Shown: piece by piece, positions 7,888 to 15,232 of the stretch
Layout: the number at the start of each line of letters is the position of its first letter
Position numbering within the stretch: position 1 is the stretch's first letter
Source: Clostridiales bacterium
Lineage (GTDB): Bacteria; Bacillota; Clostridia; Peptostreptococcales; T1SED10-28
Reading direction: 5' to 3'
DNA length: 15,232 nt
NCBI GenBank assembly: GCA_007134725.1
Contig: SLKF01000122.1
Span: 1 to 15,232 of the forward strand
Translations under genes and position numbers: made by a program
The notes under the pieces: generated by a model
The model's input: only the letters and a program-made list of their open reading frames with translations
Told to the model about the DNA's origin: nothing
Database searches by the model: none

Positions 7888-8934
7888 ATGAGACGACAAA
7901 CAAAAAAGATCAAATGCGGGCATCTTCACATCGGTGGAGATGCCCCGATTTCCATACAATCCATGACCACGACCGATACCCGGGATGTAGAGGCTACCGT
8001 AGCCCAGATTCATGCCTTGGAGGAAGTCGGTTGTGACATCGTACGGGTAGCGGTACCGGATATGGCCGCCGCAAAGGCCCTGGGAGCCATAAAAAAAGAA
8101 ATTCATATCCCTTTGGTGGCGGACATTCACTTTGACTACCGATTGGCCTTAGAGGCCATTGAACAAGGGGTGGATAAACTGCGCCTAAACCCGGGAAATA
8201 TCGGAGAACGCAGCCGTGTGGAACAGGTGGTAACAAAAGCCAAGGAAAAAAACATTCCCATTCGAATCGGCGTCAATGCCGGGTCCATCAGTGAGAAAAT
8301 CATCGAGAAACACGGAGGCATCACAGCGGATGCCATGGTGGACAGTGCCATGGAACATATTGGAATTTTAGAGGCCATGGATTTTCGAGACATTATTGTA
8401 TCCTTAAAAGCCCACGATGTGGCCCTGACGCTGGAGGCCTACGAGAAAATCAGCAAAGTGGTGGATTATCCCCTGCATCTTGGTATTACCGAAGCGGGAA
8501 CGAAATGGGCAGGAACCATAAAATCCTCCGTGGGGATCGGCGCCATGCTGTTAAAAGGCCTGGGCGATACCCTTCGGGTATCCCTAACGGGAGAACCCAC
8601 GGAAGAAATTGAAGTGGGAAAGGAAATACTAAAGGCCACGGGCATTCGAAAAACCGGACTGACCTTAATATCCTGTCCCACCTGTGGACGGTGCAATATC
8701 GACTTAATCAATCTGGCCAACCGGGTGGAAAAAGCATTGAAAAATATAGAAAAACCCATTGAGGTGGCCATTATGGGGTGTGCCGTCAACGGTCCCGGAG
8801 AAGCCAAAGGGGCGGATATCGGCATTGCCGGTGGAAAAGGCAGCGCCCTGCTCTTTCGAAAAGGGGAAATTATCCGTAAAATTCCCGAATCGGAAATCGA
8901 AGAACAGTTATTATCGGAGATTGAAAAGCTTTAG
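7888..8934 (+). CDS. ispG: 4-hydroxy-3-methylbut-2-en-1-yl diphosphate synthase (flavodoxin/ferredoxin)
   Basis: IspG (GcpE) is the [4Fe-4S] enzyme that opens the cyclic MEcPP ring to give HMBPP, the penultimate step of the MEP pathway. The 348-residue protein has an N-terminal TIM barrel with [12 protein letters not shown] (20-31), [14 protein letters not shown] (75-88) and [10 protein letters not shown] (97-106). The C-terminal cluster domain has ligands Cys263 and Cys266 in SCPTCGRC, Cys298 in [11 protein letters not shown], and Glu305. This is the compact bacterial form, without the plant or chlamydial insertion. ATG 7888 follows AGGTGAG, which is part of the preceding 12 bp repeat array. 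polC begins 18 bp after the stop. Its place between rseP and polC is typical of Clostridia. Confidence 0.97.
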   Translation: MRRQTKKIKCGHLHIGGDAPISIQSMTTTDTRDVEATVAQIHALEEVGCDIVRVAVPDMAAAKALGAIKKEIHIPLVADIHFDYRLALEAIEQGVDKLRLNPGNIGERSRVEQVVTKAKEKNIPIRIGVNAGSISEKIIEKHGGITADAMVDSAMEHIGILEAMDFRDIIVSLKAHDVALTLEAYEKISKVVDYPLHLGITEAGTKWAGTIKSSVGIGAMLLKGLGDTLRVSLTGEPTEEIEVGKEILKATGIRKTGLTLISCPTCGRCNIDLINLANRVEKALKNIEKPIEVAIMGCAVNGPGEAKGADIGIAGGKGSALLFRKGEIIRKIPESEIEEQLLSEIEKL

Positions 8935-8952
8935 GGATGCAGGAGGGAAAAC

Positions 8953-11900
8953 ATGGAGATCTATACACTACAAGACTTCTTTGAAAAATTTCAGATAAGC
9001 GGGGAGGAATCCTTTAAAAATTACCGGGTAGAAAAAGTGGTGATGCATCGAAAACAGCGAAAGATGGATCTGCATTTACGAAGTGATAAAATCGGTCTGG
9101 AGGACAGCTTATTTTTGTATCTTCATGAGTTAAAGGAAAAGCTGACCTTAAAAAAGGACATAGACTTACAGTTGCAATATGACGGGGAGAAAAAAGATTT
9201 TGATAAAATCCTGGAAGATAATCATGAAAACCTGTTTTTTATTTTGAAAAGAAATCTTCCCTTTTGCAAGAATTTTTTGAAACGGGAAAATATATCCTAT
9301 AAATTGAAAGACCACCATGTAAGCATTAAAATTGAAGAAGACTTAGTTGCGGATAAAGCCAGGCAGCGAAAGGTTCATAGAAAAATTGAAGCCTTTTTTC
9401 AGGAGACCTTTGATACGCAGATTACCTGTGAGATTTTAGCGCCGAATAAGGAATTTGATCTGTCCCATTACAACGAAACCCTAAAAGTGGAAGAGGACAG
9501 TTTAGCCAAGGAACTGGATGCCCAGGAACCGCCGAAAGCTTCGAAAAACAGTGGAGCATCGGCAAAAGAGGCAGCAACCTACCGAGGTCCTGCGGGCAAA
9601 GGGGGCAATGTGATTCTGGGAAAATCCATTCCCCTGAATACGGAGATTATGAAACTTTCCGACATAGAAGAACATCACGATAAGGTGACCATTGATGTGG
9701 AAGTCTTTGATTTTGAATACAAGGAACTCAGAAGCGGAAAAAAAGTCTACATCCTTCAAACCACGGACTACAGCAATTCCATTACCGTAAAGTTCTTTGA
9801 AGGAAAGAAAATGCCCGTGGCTCCGGAAGAGGTCATCAACAAAGGGGATACCTTTTGGATTCGGGGAGACATCGTCTTTGACAAGTTCTTAAAGGAAAAC
9901 GTCTTAATGGCCGGGGACATCAACACGGTTAAAAAGATCGTAAAAGGAGACACGGCCAAAGAAAAACGGGTGGAGCTCCATTTGCATACCCAAATGTCCT
10001 CCATGGACGGAATGACCAATATATCCCGAATGATCAAGCGGGCCAAGGAATGGGGCCATAAAGCCATTGCCGTGACCGATCACGGGGTGCTTCAGGCTTT
10101 TCCCGAGGCCATGGGGGCCGCCGCGGAGCATGATATCAAAGTGATTTACGGATTGGAAGGCTATGTGGTCAATGACAGCGAGCCCTTAGTCCAGGGACAG
10201 ATGAGTCACAGCTTTGATGATGATTTTGTGGTATTTGACTTAGAGACCACGGGACTCTCCAGCAACATTGAGGGGATTACCGAAGTGGCGGGAGTGAAAA
10301 TCCGGGGTGGAGAAGTCATCGACACCTTTAGCAGTCTGGTTAATCCGGAAAAAACCATTTCCCCCAAGATTACGGAAATTACGGGAATTACCAATGATAT
10401 GGTTCGGGGAGCCAGAACCATCGACCGGGTATTGCCGGAGTTTATGGATTTTGCCAAGGGCGCTTGTCTTGTTGCCCATAATGCGGATTTTGATATGGGA
10501 TTTGTCCGGGCCAAAGCCAAAAAGCTGGGCCTGCCGGTGGAAAACTCTGTAGCCGATACCCTGACCCTTTCTCGAGTGCTGTTGAAAGATCTAAAACGTC
10601 ATAAATTGAATCTGGTGGCGAAACACCTGGACGTGCCTTTGGAAAATCATCATCGGGCCCTGGATGACGCGGAAGCTACGGGAAAAATATTTATTAAATT
10701 GATGAATTTGATGAAGGAACAGGGGATTCATACCCTGGGAGACATCAACGACCATCTTGCAAAGAAAGTGGATTTTAAAAGGAGTCGATCCTATCATATA
10801 GTAATTCTGGCAAAGAATATGGTGGGGCTGAAAAACCTGTATCAACTGGTGTCCGCCTCCCATATGGACTATTTTTATAAAAAACCCCGAATTCCCAAGA
10901 GTCTGATCCGTCGCCATCGGGAGGGACTGATTTTGGGTACCGCCTGTGAGGCGGGAGAACTTTACCAAAGCGTGCTGAAAAATGATCCCCCGGAAAAGAT
11001 GCGGGCGATTGTAAAGGAATACGATTTTTTAGAGGTGCAGCCTCTGGAAAACAACCGATTCTTAGTGGATAAAGGATTTTTACGGTCCACCGGGGATCTG
11101 GAAAATATCAATAAGCGAATCATCGCATTGGGTGAGAAGTACGAAAAACCCGTGGTTGCCACGGGAGACGTGCACTTCTTGAATAAAGAGGACGAAATTT
11201 ATCGAAGAGTCCTAATGACCGGTCAGGGTTTTGACGATGCGGATAAACAACCTCCCTTGCATTTTAAAACCACGGGGGAAATGCTTTCGGAGTTTTCCTA
11301 TCTTTCCAAGGAAAAGGCCAGGGAGATCGTCATTGATAACCCCGCCATGCTTGCGGACTCCGTGGAATCCATCAAACCCATACCCGACGGGACCTTTCCT
11401 CCGGAGATTGAAGGCTCCGAGGAAAATCTTCGACAGATGTGCCATAACAAGGCCATAAGAATTTACGGAGATCCAGTACCGGAGTTGGTAATCAATCGAC
11501 TGAATAAGGAACTGAATTCCATTATTTCCAACGGTTATGCCGTCTTGTATGTGATTTCACAAAAGCTGGTGACCAAATCCTTGGAAGACGGTTACCTAGT
11601 TGGTTCCAGAGGATCCGTAGGCTCTTCTTTTGCCGCCACCATGAGTGATATTACGGAAGTAAATCCCCTGCCCCCTCATTATGTCTGCGGCAGTTGTCAA
11701 CATTCGGAGTTTTTCACCGACGGATCCTATGCCTCGGGCTTCGATCTGCCGGATAAAAAATGTCCCAAATGCCAAAGCGAGCTGACAAAGGAAGGCCATG
11801 ACATCCCCTTCGAAGTGTTCTTAGGCTTTGAAGGTGACAAAGAGCCGGATATTGATCTGAACTTTGCGGGAGAGTACCAAAGCAAAGCCCATCAATACAC

Positions 11901-13266
11901 GGAAGAGCTATTTGGTAAAGGGAAGGTTTTTCGAGCGGGAACCATTGGCACCATCGCCGATAAAACCGCCTACGGATTTGTTCGAAAATACCTGGATGAG
12001 AAGGAAATCATCTCCAACCGGGCGGAGATCAACCGTCTGGTAAGCGGTTGTACAGGGGTAAAACGTACTTCCGGTCAACATCCCGGCGGAGTAATGATTG
12101 TACCTAAGGATAAGGACATTCATGATTTTTGTCCCATCCAGTATCCCGCAAATGATTCCAAATCCGGGGTGGTCACCACCCATTTCGATTACAACGCCAT
12201 TAGTGGTCGCCTGTTAAAGCTGGATATTTTAGGCCATGACGGCCCCACGGTGATTAAAATGCTGGAGGATTTAACCGGTACCGATGCCCTGAAGTGGGCC
12301 TTGGATGATGCCCGGGTGCTGAGTCTCTTTACCGGTACCAAGGAAATCAATGTGGATCCCAAAGAGCTCGGTTGTCCCGTGGGAACCCTTGGAATTCCTG
12401 AGTTCGGAACAAAATTTGTACGGCAGATGTTAATGGATACCAAACCCACGACCTTTGGAGAACTGGTCCGAATCAGTGGACTGTCCCACGGAACCGATGT
12501 ATGGCTCAATAATGCCCAGGATCTGGTTCGAAATAAAGTGGTGGAGCTAAAGGATGTAATCTCCACAAGAGATGATATTATGAACTATCTGATCTTAAAG
12601 GGACTGCCCTCAAAGCTTTCCTTTAAGATTATGGAGAAGGTTCGTAAGGGAAAAGGAATTACCGATGAGGAAGAGGCCATTATGGTAGTGAATCAGGTGC
12701 CGGATTGGTATATCGATTCCTGTAAAAAGATTAAATACATGTTCCCGAAAGCCCATGCGGCGGCCTATGTGATGATGTCCTTTCGAATTGCCTGCTATAA
12801 GGTGTATCATCCCGAAGCTTTTTACGCCACCTACTTTACCACAAAAGCCGAGGATTTTGATGCGGGGCTGGTGGTCAAGGGAGTGGCGCCGATGAAGGAG
12901 CGAATCAAAGCCATTGAGAGTCTCGGCAATGACGCCACCGCCAAGGAAAAAAATCTCTTAACCGTCCTGGAGGTATCCCTGGAGATGTATCTTCGAGGGA
13001 TTGAACTCTTACCCGTGGATCTTTACAATTCCGATGCGGACCGTTTTCAAATTCTGGAGGGTAAGTTGCTGCCTCCTTTAAAATCCTTACAGGGTGTAGG
13101 AGAGAATGCAGCGAAAAACATCGTGGCGGGAAGAGCCTTGGGAGAATTCTTATCCATTCAGGATCTGGTACAAAAAACCAAGGTTTCCAAAACCGTAATC
13201 GAGGCTTTAAAGGAAAACCGATGCATACTGGACCTCCCTGAAACCAATCAATTATCCCTGTTTTAG
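8953..13266 (+). CDS. polC: DNA polymerase III alpha subunit, Gram-positive PolC type
   Basis: PolC is the main replicative polymerase of low-GC Gram-positives and carries its own 3'-5' proofreading exonuclease. The 1437-residue product has the same length as B. subtilis PolC. In order: a variable N-terminal domain (about 1-200) with a low-complexity linker near 188-210; an OB fold (about 235-330); PHP part 1 with VELHLHTQMSSMDG (340-353) and VTDHG (374-378). An inserted DEDDh exonuclease follows, with FVVFDLETTG (425-434), AHNADFDMG (508-516) and HHRALDDAEAT (566-576). Then come PHP part 2 (TGDVHFL, 737-743) and a zinc finger (Cys912, Cys915, Cys937, Cys940). The catalytic motif is PDIDLNF (965-971), and SGLSHGTDVW (1175-1184) follows. 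The C-terminus QLSLF is a sliding-clamp binding motif. AGGAGGG precedes ATG 8953. Confidence 0.98.
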   Translation: MEIYTLQDFFEKFQISGEESFKNYRVEKVVMHRKQRKMDLHLRSDKIGLEDSLFLYLHELKEKLTLKKDIDLQLQYDGEKKDFDKILEDNHENLFFILKRNLPFCKNFLKRENISYKLKDHHVSIKIEEDLVADKARQRKVHRKIEAFFQETFDTQITCEILAPNKEFDLSHYNETLKVEEDSLAKELDAQEPPKASKNSGASAKEAATYRGPAGKGGNVILGKSIPLNTEIMKLSDIEEHHDKVTIDVEVFDFEYKELRSGKKVYILQTTDYSNSITVKFFEGKKMPVAPEEVINKGDTFWIRGDIVFDKFLKENVLMAGDINTVKKIVKGDTAKEKRVELHLHTQMSSMDGMTNISRMIKRAKEWGHKAIAVTDHGVLQAFPEAMGAAAEHDIKVIYGLEGYVVNDSEPLVQGQMSHSFDDDFVVFDLETTGLSSNIEGITEVAGVKIRGGEVIDTFSSLVNPEKTISPKITEITGITNDMVRGARTIDRVLPEFMDFAKGACLVAHNADFDMGFVRAKAKKLGLPVENSVADTLTLSRVLLKDLKRHKLNLVAKHLDVPLENHHRALDDAEATGKIFIKLMNLMKEQGIHTLGDINDHLAKKVDFKRSRSYHIVILAKNMVGLKNLYQLVSASHMDYFYKKPRIPKSLIRRHREGLILGTACEAGELYQSVLKNDPPEKMRAIVKEYDFLEVQPLENNRFLVDKGFLRSTGDLENINKRIIALGEKYEKPVVATGDVHFLNKEDEIYRRVLMTGQGFDDADKQPPLHFKTTGEMLSEFSYLSKEKAREIVIDNPAMLADSVESIKPIPDGTFPPEIEGSEENLRQMCHNKAIRIYGDPVPELVINRLNKELNSIISNGYAVLYVISQKLVTKSLEDGYLVGSRGSVGSSFAATMSDITEVNPLPPHYVCGSCQHSEFFTDGSYASGFDLPDKKCPKCQSELTKEGHDIPFEVFLGFEGDKEPDIDLNFAGEYQSKAHQYTEELFGKGKVFRAGTIGTIADKTAYGFVRKYLDEKEIISNRAEINRLVSGCTGVKRTSGQHPGGVMIVPKDKDIHDFCPIQYPANDSKSGVVTTHFDYNAISGRLLKLDILGHDGPTVIKMLEDLTGTDALKWALDDARVLSLFTGTKEINVDPKELGCPVGTLGIPEFGTKFVRQMLMDTKPTTFGELVRISGLSHGTDVWLNNAQDLVRNKVVELKDVISTRDDIMNYLILKGLPSKLSFKIMEKVRKGKGITDEEEAIMVVNQVPDWYIDSCKKIKYMFPKAHAAAYVMMSFRIACYKVYHPEAFYATYFTTKAEDFDAGLVVKGVAPMKERIKAIESLGNDATAKEKNLLTVLEVSLEMYLRGIELLPVDLYNSDADRFQILEGKLLPPLKSLQGVGENAAKNIVAGRALGEFLSIQDLVQKTKVSKTVIEALKENRCILDLPETNQLSLF

Positions 13267-13267
13267 C

Positions 13268-13296
13268 TTGTGCAATTTTAGGGATTATGATATACT
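13268..13296 (+). promoter_or_regulatory. Extended -10 promoter for rimP-nusA
   Basis: TTGTGC (13268-13273) and TATACT (13291-13296) are spaced by 17 bp. TGA sits directly before the -10 box (TGnTATACT), an extended -10 element. It begins 2 bp after the polC stop and predicts a start near 13303, giving a leader of about 240 nt before rimP. Confidence 0.75.
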
Positions 13297-13308
13297 GATT
13301 GTAATCAG
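13295..13308. promoter_or_regulatory. Short palindrome over the predicted rimP start site
   Basis: CTGATT (13295-13300) and AATCAG (13303-13308) form a perfect 6 bp dyad with a 2 bp centre. The dyad overlaps the end of the -10 box and the predicted transcription start. It could be an operator half-site pair or chance; a 2 nt loop makes an RNA hairpin unlikely. Confidence 0.3.
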
Positions 13309-13323
13309 AGGACTTTACCGTGG

Positions 13324-13350
13324 AAGAGTGGGAGCAACATACCCACTCTT
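13324..13350 (+). promoter_or_regulatory. Conserved-looking hairpin in the rimP leader
   Basis: AAGAGTGGG (13324-13332) and CCCACTCTT (13342-13350) form a perfect 9 bp stem with a 9 nt loop, AGCAACATA. TTGCTATTTATAT follows, which is too poor in T for an efficient terminator. The hairpin lies about 20 nt inside the predicted leader. Similar GAGTGGG...CCCACTC hairpins before rimP are, to my recollection, common in Firmicutes, so attenuation is plausible but not shown. Confidence 0.55.
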
Positions 13351-13362
13351 TGCTATTTATAT

Positions 13363-13514
13363 AAGCAGATATCCCAAATCTCTGATTTGGTGATAGTCGC
13401 TTACATTGTTTTCAGCAAGCAGATATCCCAAATTTTCAATTTGGTGATAGTCGCTTACATTGTTTACCAGCAAGCAGATATCCCAAATCTCTGATTTGGC
13501 GGTAGTCGCTTACA
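13363..13514. repeat. Three tandem copies of a 43 bp palindromic repeat upstream of rimP
   Basis: The cores lie at 13363-13405, 13417-13459 and 13472-13514. They are separated by 11-12 bp (TTGTTTTCAGC and TTGTTTACCAGC). Each starts AAGCAGATATC and ends GTCGCTTACA, with a central 7 bp stem: 13374-13380/13384-13390, 13428-13434/13438-13444 and 13483-13489/13493-13499. The loops are 3 nt. Outer arms AAGC and GCTT also pair, giving a long imperfect hairpin with internal bulges. Copy 2 changes the stem-closing C-G pair to T-A, and copy 3 replaces a T-A pair in the outer stem by T-G, so pairing is kept in all three. Together they fill most of the space between the leader hairpin and the rimP ribosome binding site. 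Confidence 0.9.
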
Positions 13515-13545
13515 AAAATTAAAACCTTCAAAGGAGGTACGAAAT

Positions 13546-14007
13546 TTGAAAAGAAAAGAAGTGGAAGAGCGGGTGGAATCCTTGGTGTTAACCGCCGTGG
13601 ACAAAGCCTACGAATTAGTGGATGTGGAGTACGTGAAAGAGGGACCCCATCGGTACTTACGGATATATATGGACAAAGAAGGGGGCATTACCTTAGAGGA
13701 CTGTCAAAAGATCAGTGAGAGTGTAAGTGAGCCCTTAGATAAAGAAGATTTTATTGATGAAGCCTATTTCCTAGAGGTTTCCTCCCCGGGATTGGATCGA
13801 CCCCTGAAAAAAGATCAGGATTATCACCGTTTTACCGGAGAAAATATTGAAGTAAAGCTCTATGAAGCCTTGAATGGAGAAAAGGTTTATGAAGGGGAAC
13901 TGATCGGGTTTTCCGATGGCACCGTGGAACTGATGACCGACAATAAGGAAACCGTAAAAATTCCAAAAAATAAAATTGCCGGTGCAAAACTGGCAGTGAA
14001 ATTATAA
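13546..14007 (+). CDS. rimP: Ribosome maturation factor RimP
   Basis: RimP assists maturation of the 30S subunit, acting early in assembly of the 3' major and central-pseudoknot regions. The 153-residue product is the normal length. It has the N-terminal alpha/beta domain with VDVEYVKEGPHRYLRIYMDKEGGI, the hallmark EVSSPGLDRPL (77-87) and a C-terminal Sm-like beta barrel (about 93-153). No ATG fits the N-terminus; the start is TTG at 13546, 8 nt after an optimal AAAGGAGGT, giving MKRKEVEERVESL. nusA follows 12 bp downstream, the standard pairing. Its leader is long (about 240 nt) and contains a hairpin plus three palindromic repeats, so expression is probably controlled after transcription starts. 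Confidence 0.96.
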   Translation: MKRKEVEERVESLVLTAVDKAYELVDVEYVKEGPHRYLRIYMDKEGGITLEDCQKISESVSEPLDKEDFIDEAYFLEVSSPGLDRPLKKDQDYHRFTGENIEVKLYEALNGEKVYEGELIGFSDGTVELMTDNKETVKIPKNKIAGAKLAVKL

Positions 14008-14019
14008 GGGGGTAAAAGG

Positions 14020-15232
14020 ATGAAGCTGGAATTTATCAATGCCCTTGAAGAGATTCAACGGGAAAAAGGAGTTTCAAAGGAAATATTACTGGAAGCCATT
14101 GAAGCAGCCTTAATATCAAGTTATAAAAGAAATTTCGGATCCTCTCAGAATGTTCGTGTAAACATTGAAGAGGACACGGGAGAAATCCAGGTATATTCGC
14201 AGAAAAACGTAGTGGAAGTCGTAGAGGATGATACCCAGGAGATTACCTTGGAAGAAGCCAAAGGAAAACATCCCAACTACGAAGTCGGGGATATTGTGGA
14301 AGAGGAAGTAACCCCAAGAAACTTTGGAAGAATTGCGGCTCAAACCGCAAAACAGGTAGTAGTACAGCGAATCCGGGAAGCGGAGCGGGGCGTGGTTTAC
14401 GAAGAATACATCAATCGTGCTTCAGAGATTATCACCGGAACCATTTCCAGGGTTTCCAAAGGATTGGTATTTGTGGATCTTGGAAAAACCGAAGGAATCT
14501 TGGAACCCAACGAACAGGTGCCCACAGAGGAATACATTCATAATCAGCGGATCAAAGCCTACATTTTGGAAGTCAAACGAACCACAAAGGGACCACAAAT
14601 TCTTCTCTCAAGAAGTCATCCCGGACTGGTCAAGCGATTATTCGAACTGGAAGTACCGGAAATCCACGACGGTGTTGTGGAAGTTGTGGGAATTTCCAGA
14701 GAAGCGGGCTTTCGTTCCAAACTGGCAGTAAAATCCCTGGACGAAAACGTGGATCCTGTAGGAGCCTGTGTAGGTCATAAAGGAAGTCGTGTTCAGCGGG
14801 TTGTGGAAGAACTCAGCGGCGAGAAGATGGACATCATTAAATACAGCGATGATCCCGGAGAATTCATTACCGCAGCTCTCAGTCCATCAAAAGTGGTTAA
14901 AGTTATGACCAGTGAAAAAGATAAAGCCGCACGGGTTATTGTTCCCGACTATCAACTATCCCTAGCCATTGGTAAGGAAGGGCAGAACGCCCGACTGGCA
15001 GCCAAGCTGACCGGATGGAAGATAGATATCAAATCCGAAGCCCAGCATAAAGAAGCGGGATCTCCAAACTTTGGAGAAGAGGAAAAAGCCGAGCTTCCTA
15101 AAACACCGGAAGATTTGGAAACTCCTGTGACGGAAGAAAATGTGGTGGATGAAGAAAACGTAGTAGATGAAGAAAACGTGGTGGATGAAGAAAACGTAGT
15201 AGATGAAGAAAACGTAGTAGATGAAGAAAATG
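14020..15232 (+). CDS. nusA: Transcription termination/antitermination protein NusA (3' partial)
   Basis: NusA binds RNA polymerase and nascent RNA and modulates pausing, intrinsic termination and antitermination. The frame from ATG 14020 is open to the window end, giving 404 visible residues. In order: the N-terminal polymerase-binding domain (1-125, FINALEEIQREKGVSKEILLEAIEAAL); an S1 domain (about 135-198, ITGTISRVSKGLVFVDLG); KH1 with GHKG (252-255); and KH2 with LAIGKEGQNARLAAKLTGW (315-333). The conserved core ends near residue 340. B. subtilis NusA is 371 residues, so this protein already exceeds it. The tail is acidic and from residue 377 consists of repeated DEENVV hexapeptides that continue past the edge. 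AGGGGGT precedes the ATG. The stop codon is not visible. Confidence 0.96.
   Translation, partial: MKLEFINALEEIQREKGVSKEILLEAIEAALISSYKRNFGSSQNVRVNIEEDTGEIQVYSQKNVVEVVEDDTQEITLEEAKGKHPNYEVGDIVEEEVTPRNFGRIAAQTAKQVVVQRIREAERGVVYEEYINRASEIITGTISRVSKGLVFVDLGKTEGILEPNEQVPTEEYIHNQRIKAYILEVKRTTKGPQILLSRSHPGLVKRLFELEVPEIHDGVVEVVGISREAGFRSKLAVKSLDENVDPVGACVGHKGSRVQRVVEELSGEKMDIIKYSDDPGEFITAALSPSKVVKVMTSEKDKAARVIVPDYQLSLAIGKEGQNARLAAKLTGWKIDIKSEAQHKEAGSPNFGEEEKAELPKTPEDLETPVTEENVVDEENVVDEENVVDEENVVDEENVVDEEN
15130..15232 (+). repeat. 18 bp in-frame tandem repeat in the nusA 3' end
   Basis: A divergent first unit (15130-15147, TEENVV) is followed by four DEENVV units at 15148-15165, 15166-15183, 15184-15201 and 15202-15219. 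A partial unit (15220-15232) is cut by the window edge. The units are identical except for the Asn codon and the Val-Val codons, which read GTG GTG, GTA GTA, GTG GTG, GTA GTA, GTA GTA. The near-identity points to recent expansion. Confidence 0.93.

Noticed and set aside
7810..8130. Minus-strand gene with a repetitive YFLMYFL-like sequence
   Set aside because: The repetition is the reverse reading of the 12 bp array, and the rest lies antisense to ispG. There is no ribosome binding site or family match.
10206..10520. Antisense reading frames within polC, as in several other long genes here
   Set aside because: They are shadows of well-identified coding genes, with no plausible protein signature or start region.
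13363..13514. Short CRISPR array
   Set aside because: There are only three repeats. The intervening segments are 11-12 bp and nearly identical to each other, whereas CRISPR spacers are about 30-40 bp and unique; no cas genes are nearby.
14417..14731. A second + strand gene overlapping nusA
   Set aside because: It lies in another frame inside the clearly conserved NusA S1/KH region and has no ribosome binding site.

Overview
The window is a 15.2 kb stretch of a low-to-mid GC Firmicutes chromosome, most likely class Clostridia. It carries the housekeeping cluster codY - rpsB - tsf - pyrH - frr - uppS - cdsA - dxr - rseP - ispG - polC - rimP - nusA, all on the + strand. The evidence for this placement is CodY, the Gram-positive PolC-type replicase, strong AGGAGG ribosome binding sites, and ispG (rather than proS) between rseP and polC. 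I cannot name a genus with confidence. The first gene (codY) lacks its first few codons and the last (nusA) runs off the right edge. I see no mobile element, tRNA, rRNA or CRISPR array.

Layout: codY (1-769) ends in a clear intrinsic terminator. A roughly 250 bp gap then holds a candidate promoter and a long stem-loop just before rpsB. rpsB and tsf (ribosomal protein S2 and EF-Ts) are separated by a very strong hairpin without a U-tract. A weak terminator after tsf overlaps the -35 box of a good promoter for pyrH, followed by frr, uppS and cdsA. These are UMP kinase, ribosome recycling factor, undecaprenyl diphosphate synthase and CDP-diglyceride synthase. A 109 bp gap with a possible promoter precedes dxr, rseP, ispG and polC. 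dxr and ispG are MEP-pathway enzymes that feed UppS; RseP is the site-2 protease; PolC is the replicative polymerase. An extended -10 promoter directly after polC drives rimP and nusA.

The coding content is ordinary core machinery: translation (S2, EF-Ts, RRF, RimP), transcription (NusA), nucleotide supply (PyrH), isoprenoid and envelope lipid synthesis (Dxr, IspG, UppS, CdsA, RseP), replication (PolC) and the GTP/branched-chain amino acid sensor CodY. The unusual material is small-scale. (1) The rimP leader has three tandem copies of a 43 bp imperfect palindrome, with a compensatory stem change between copies. (2) The 3' end of nusA has an 18 bp tandem repeat encoding an acidic hexapeptide. 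(3) Six degenerate 12 bp repeats fill the rseP-ispG gap, in frame with rseP past its stop codon. (4) A multi-helix stem-loop lies in the rpsB leader. These four points are my candidates for undescribed biology; none is proven from sequence alone.
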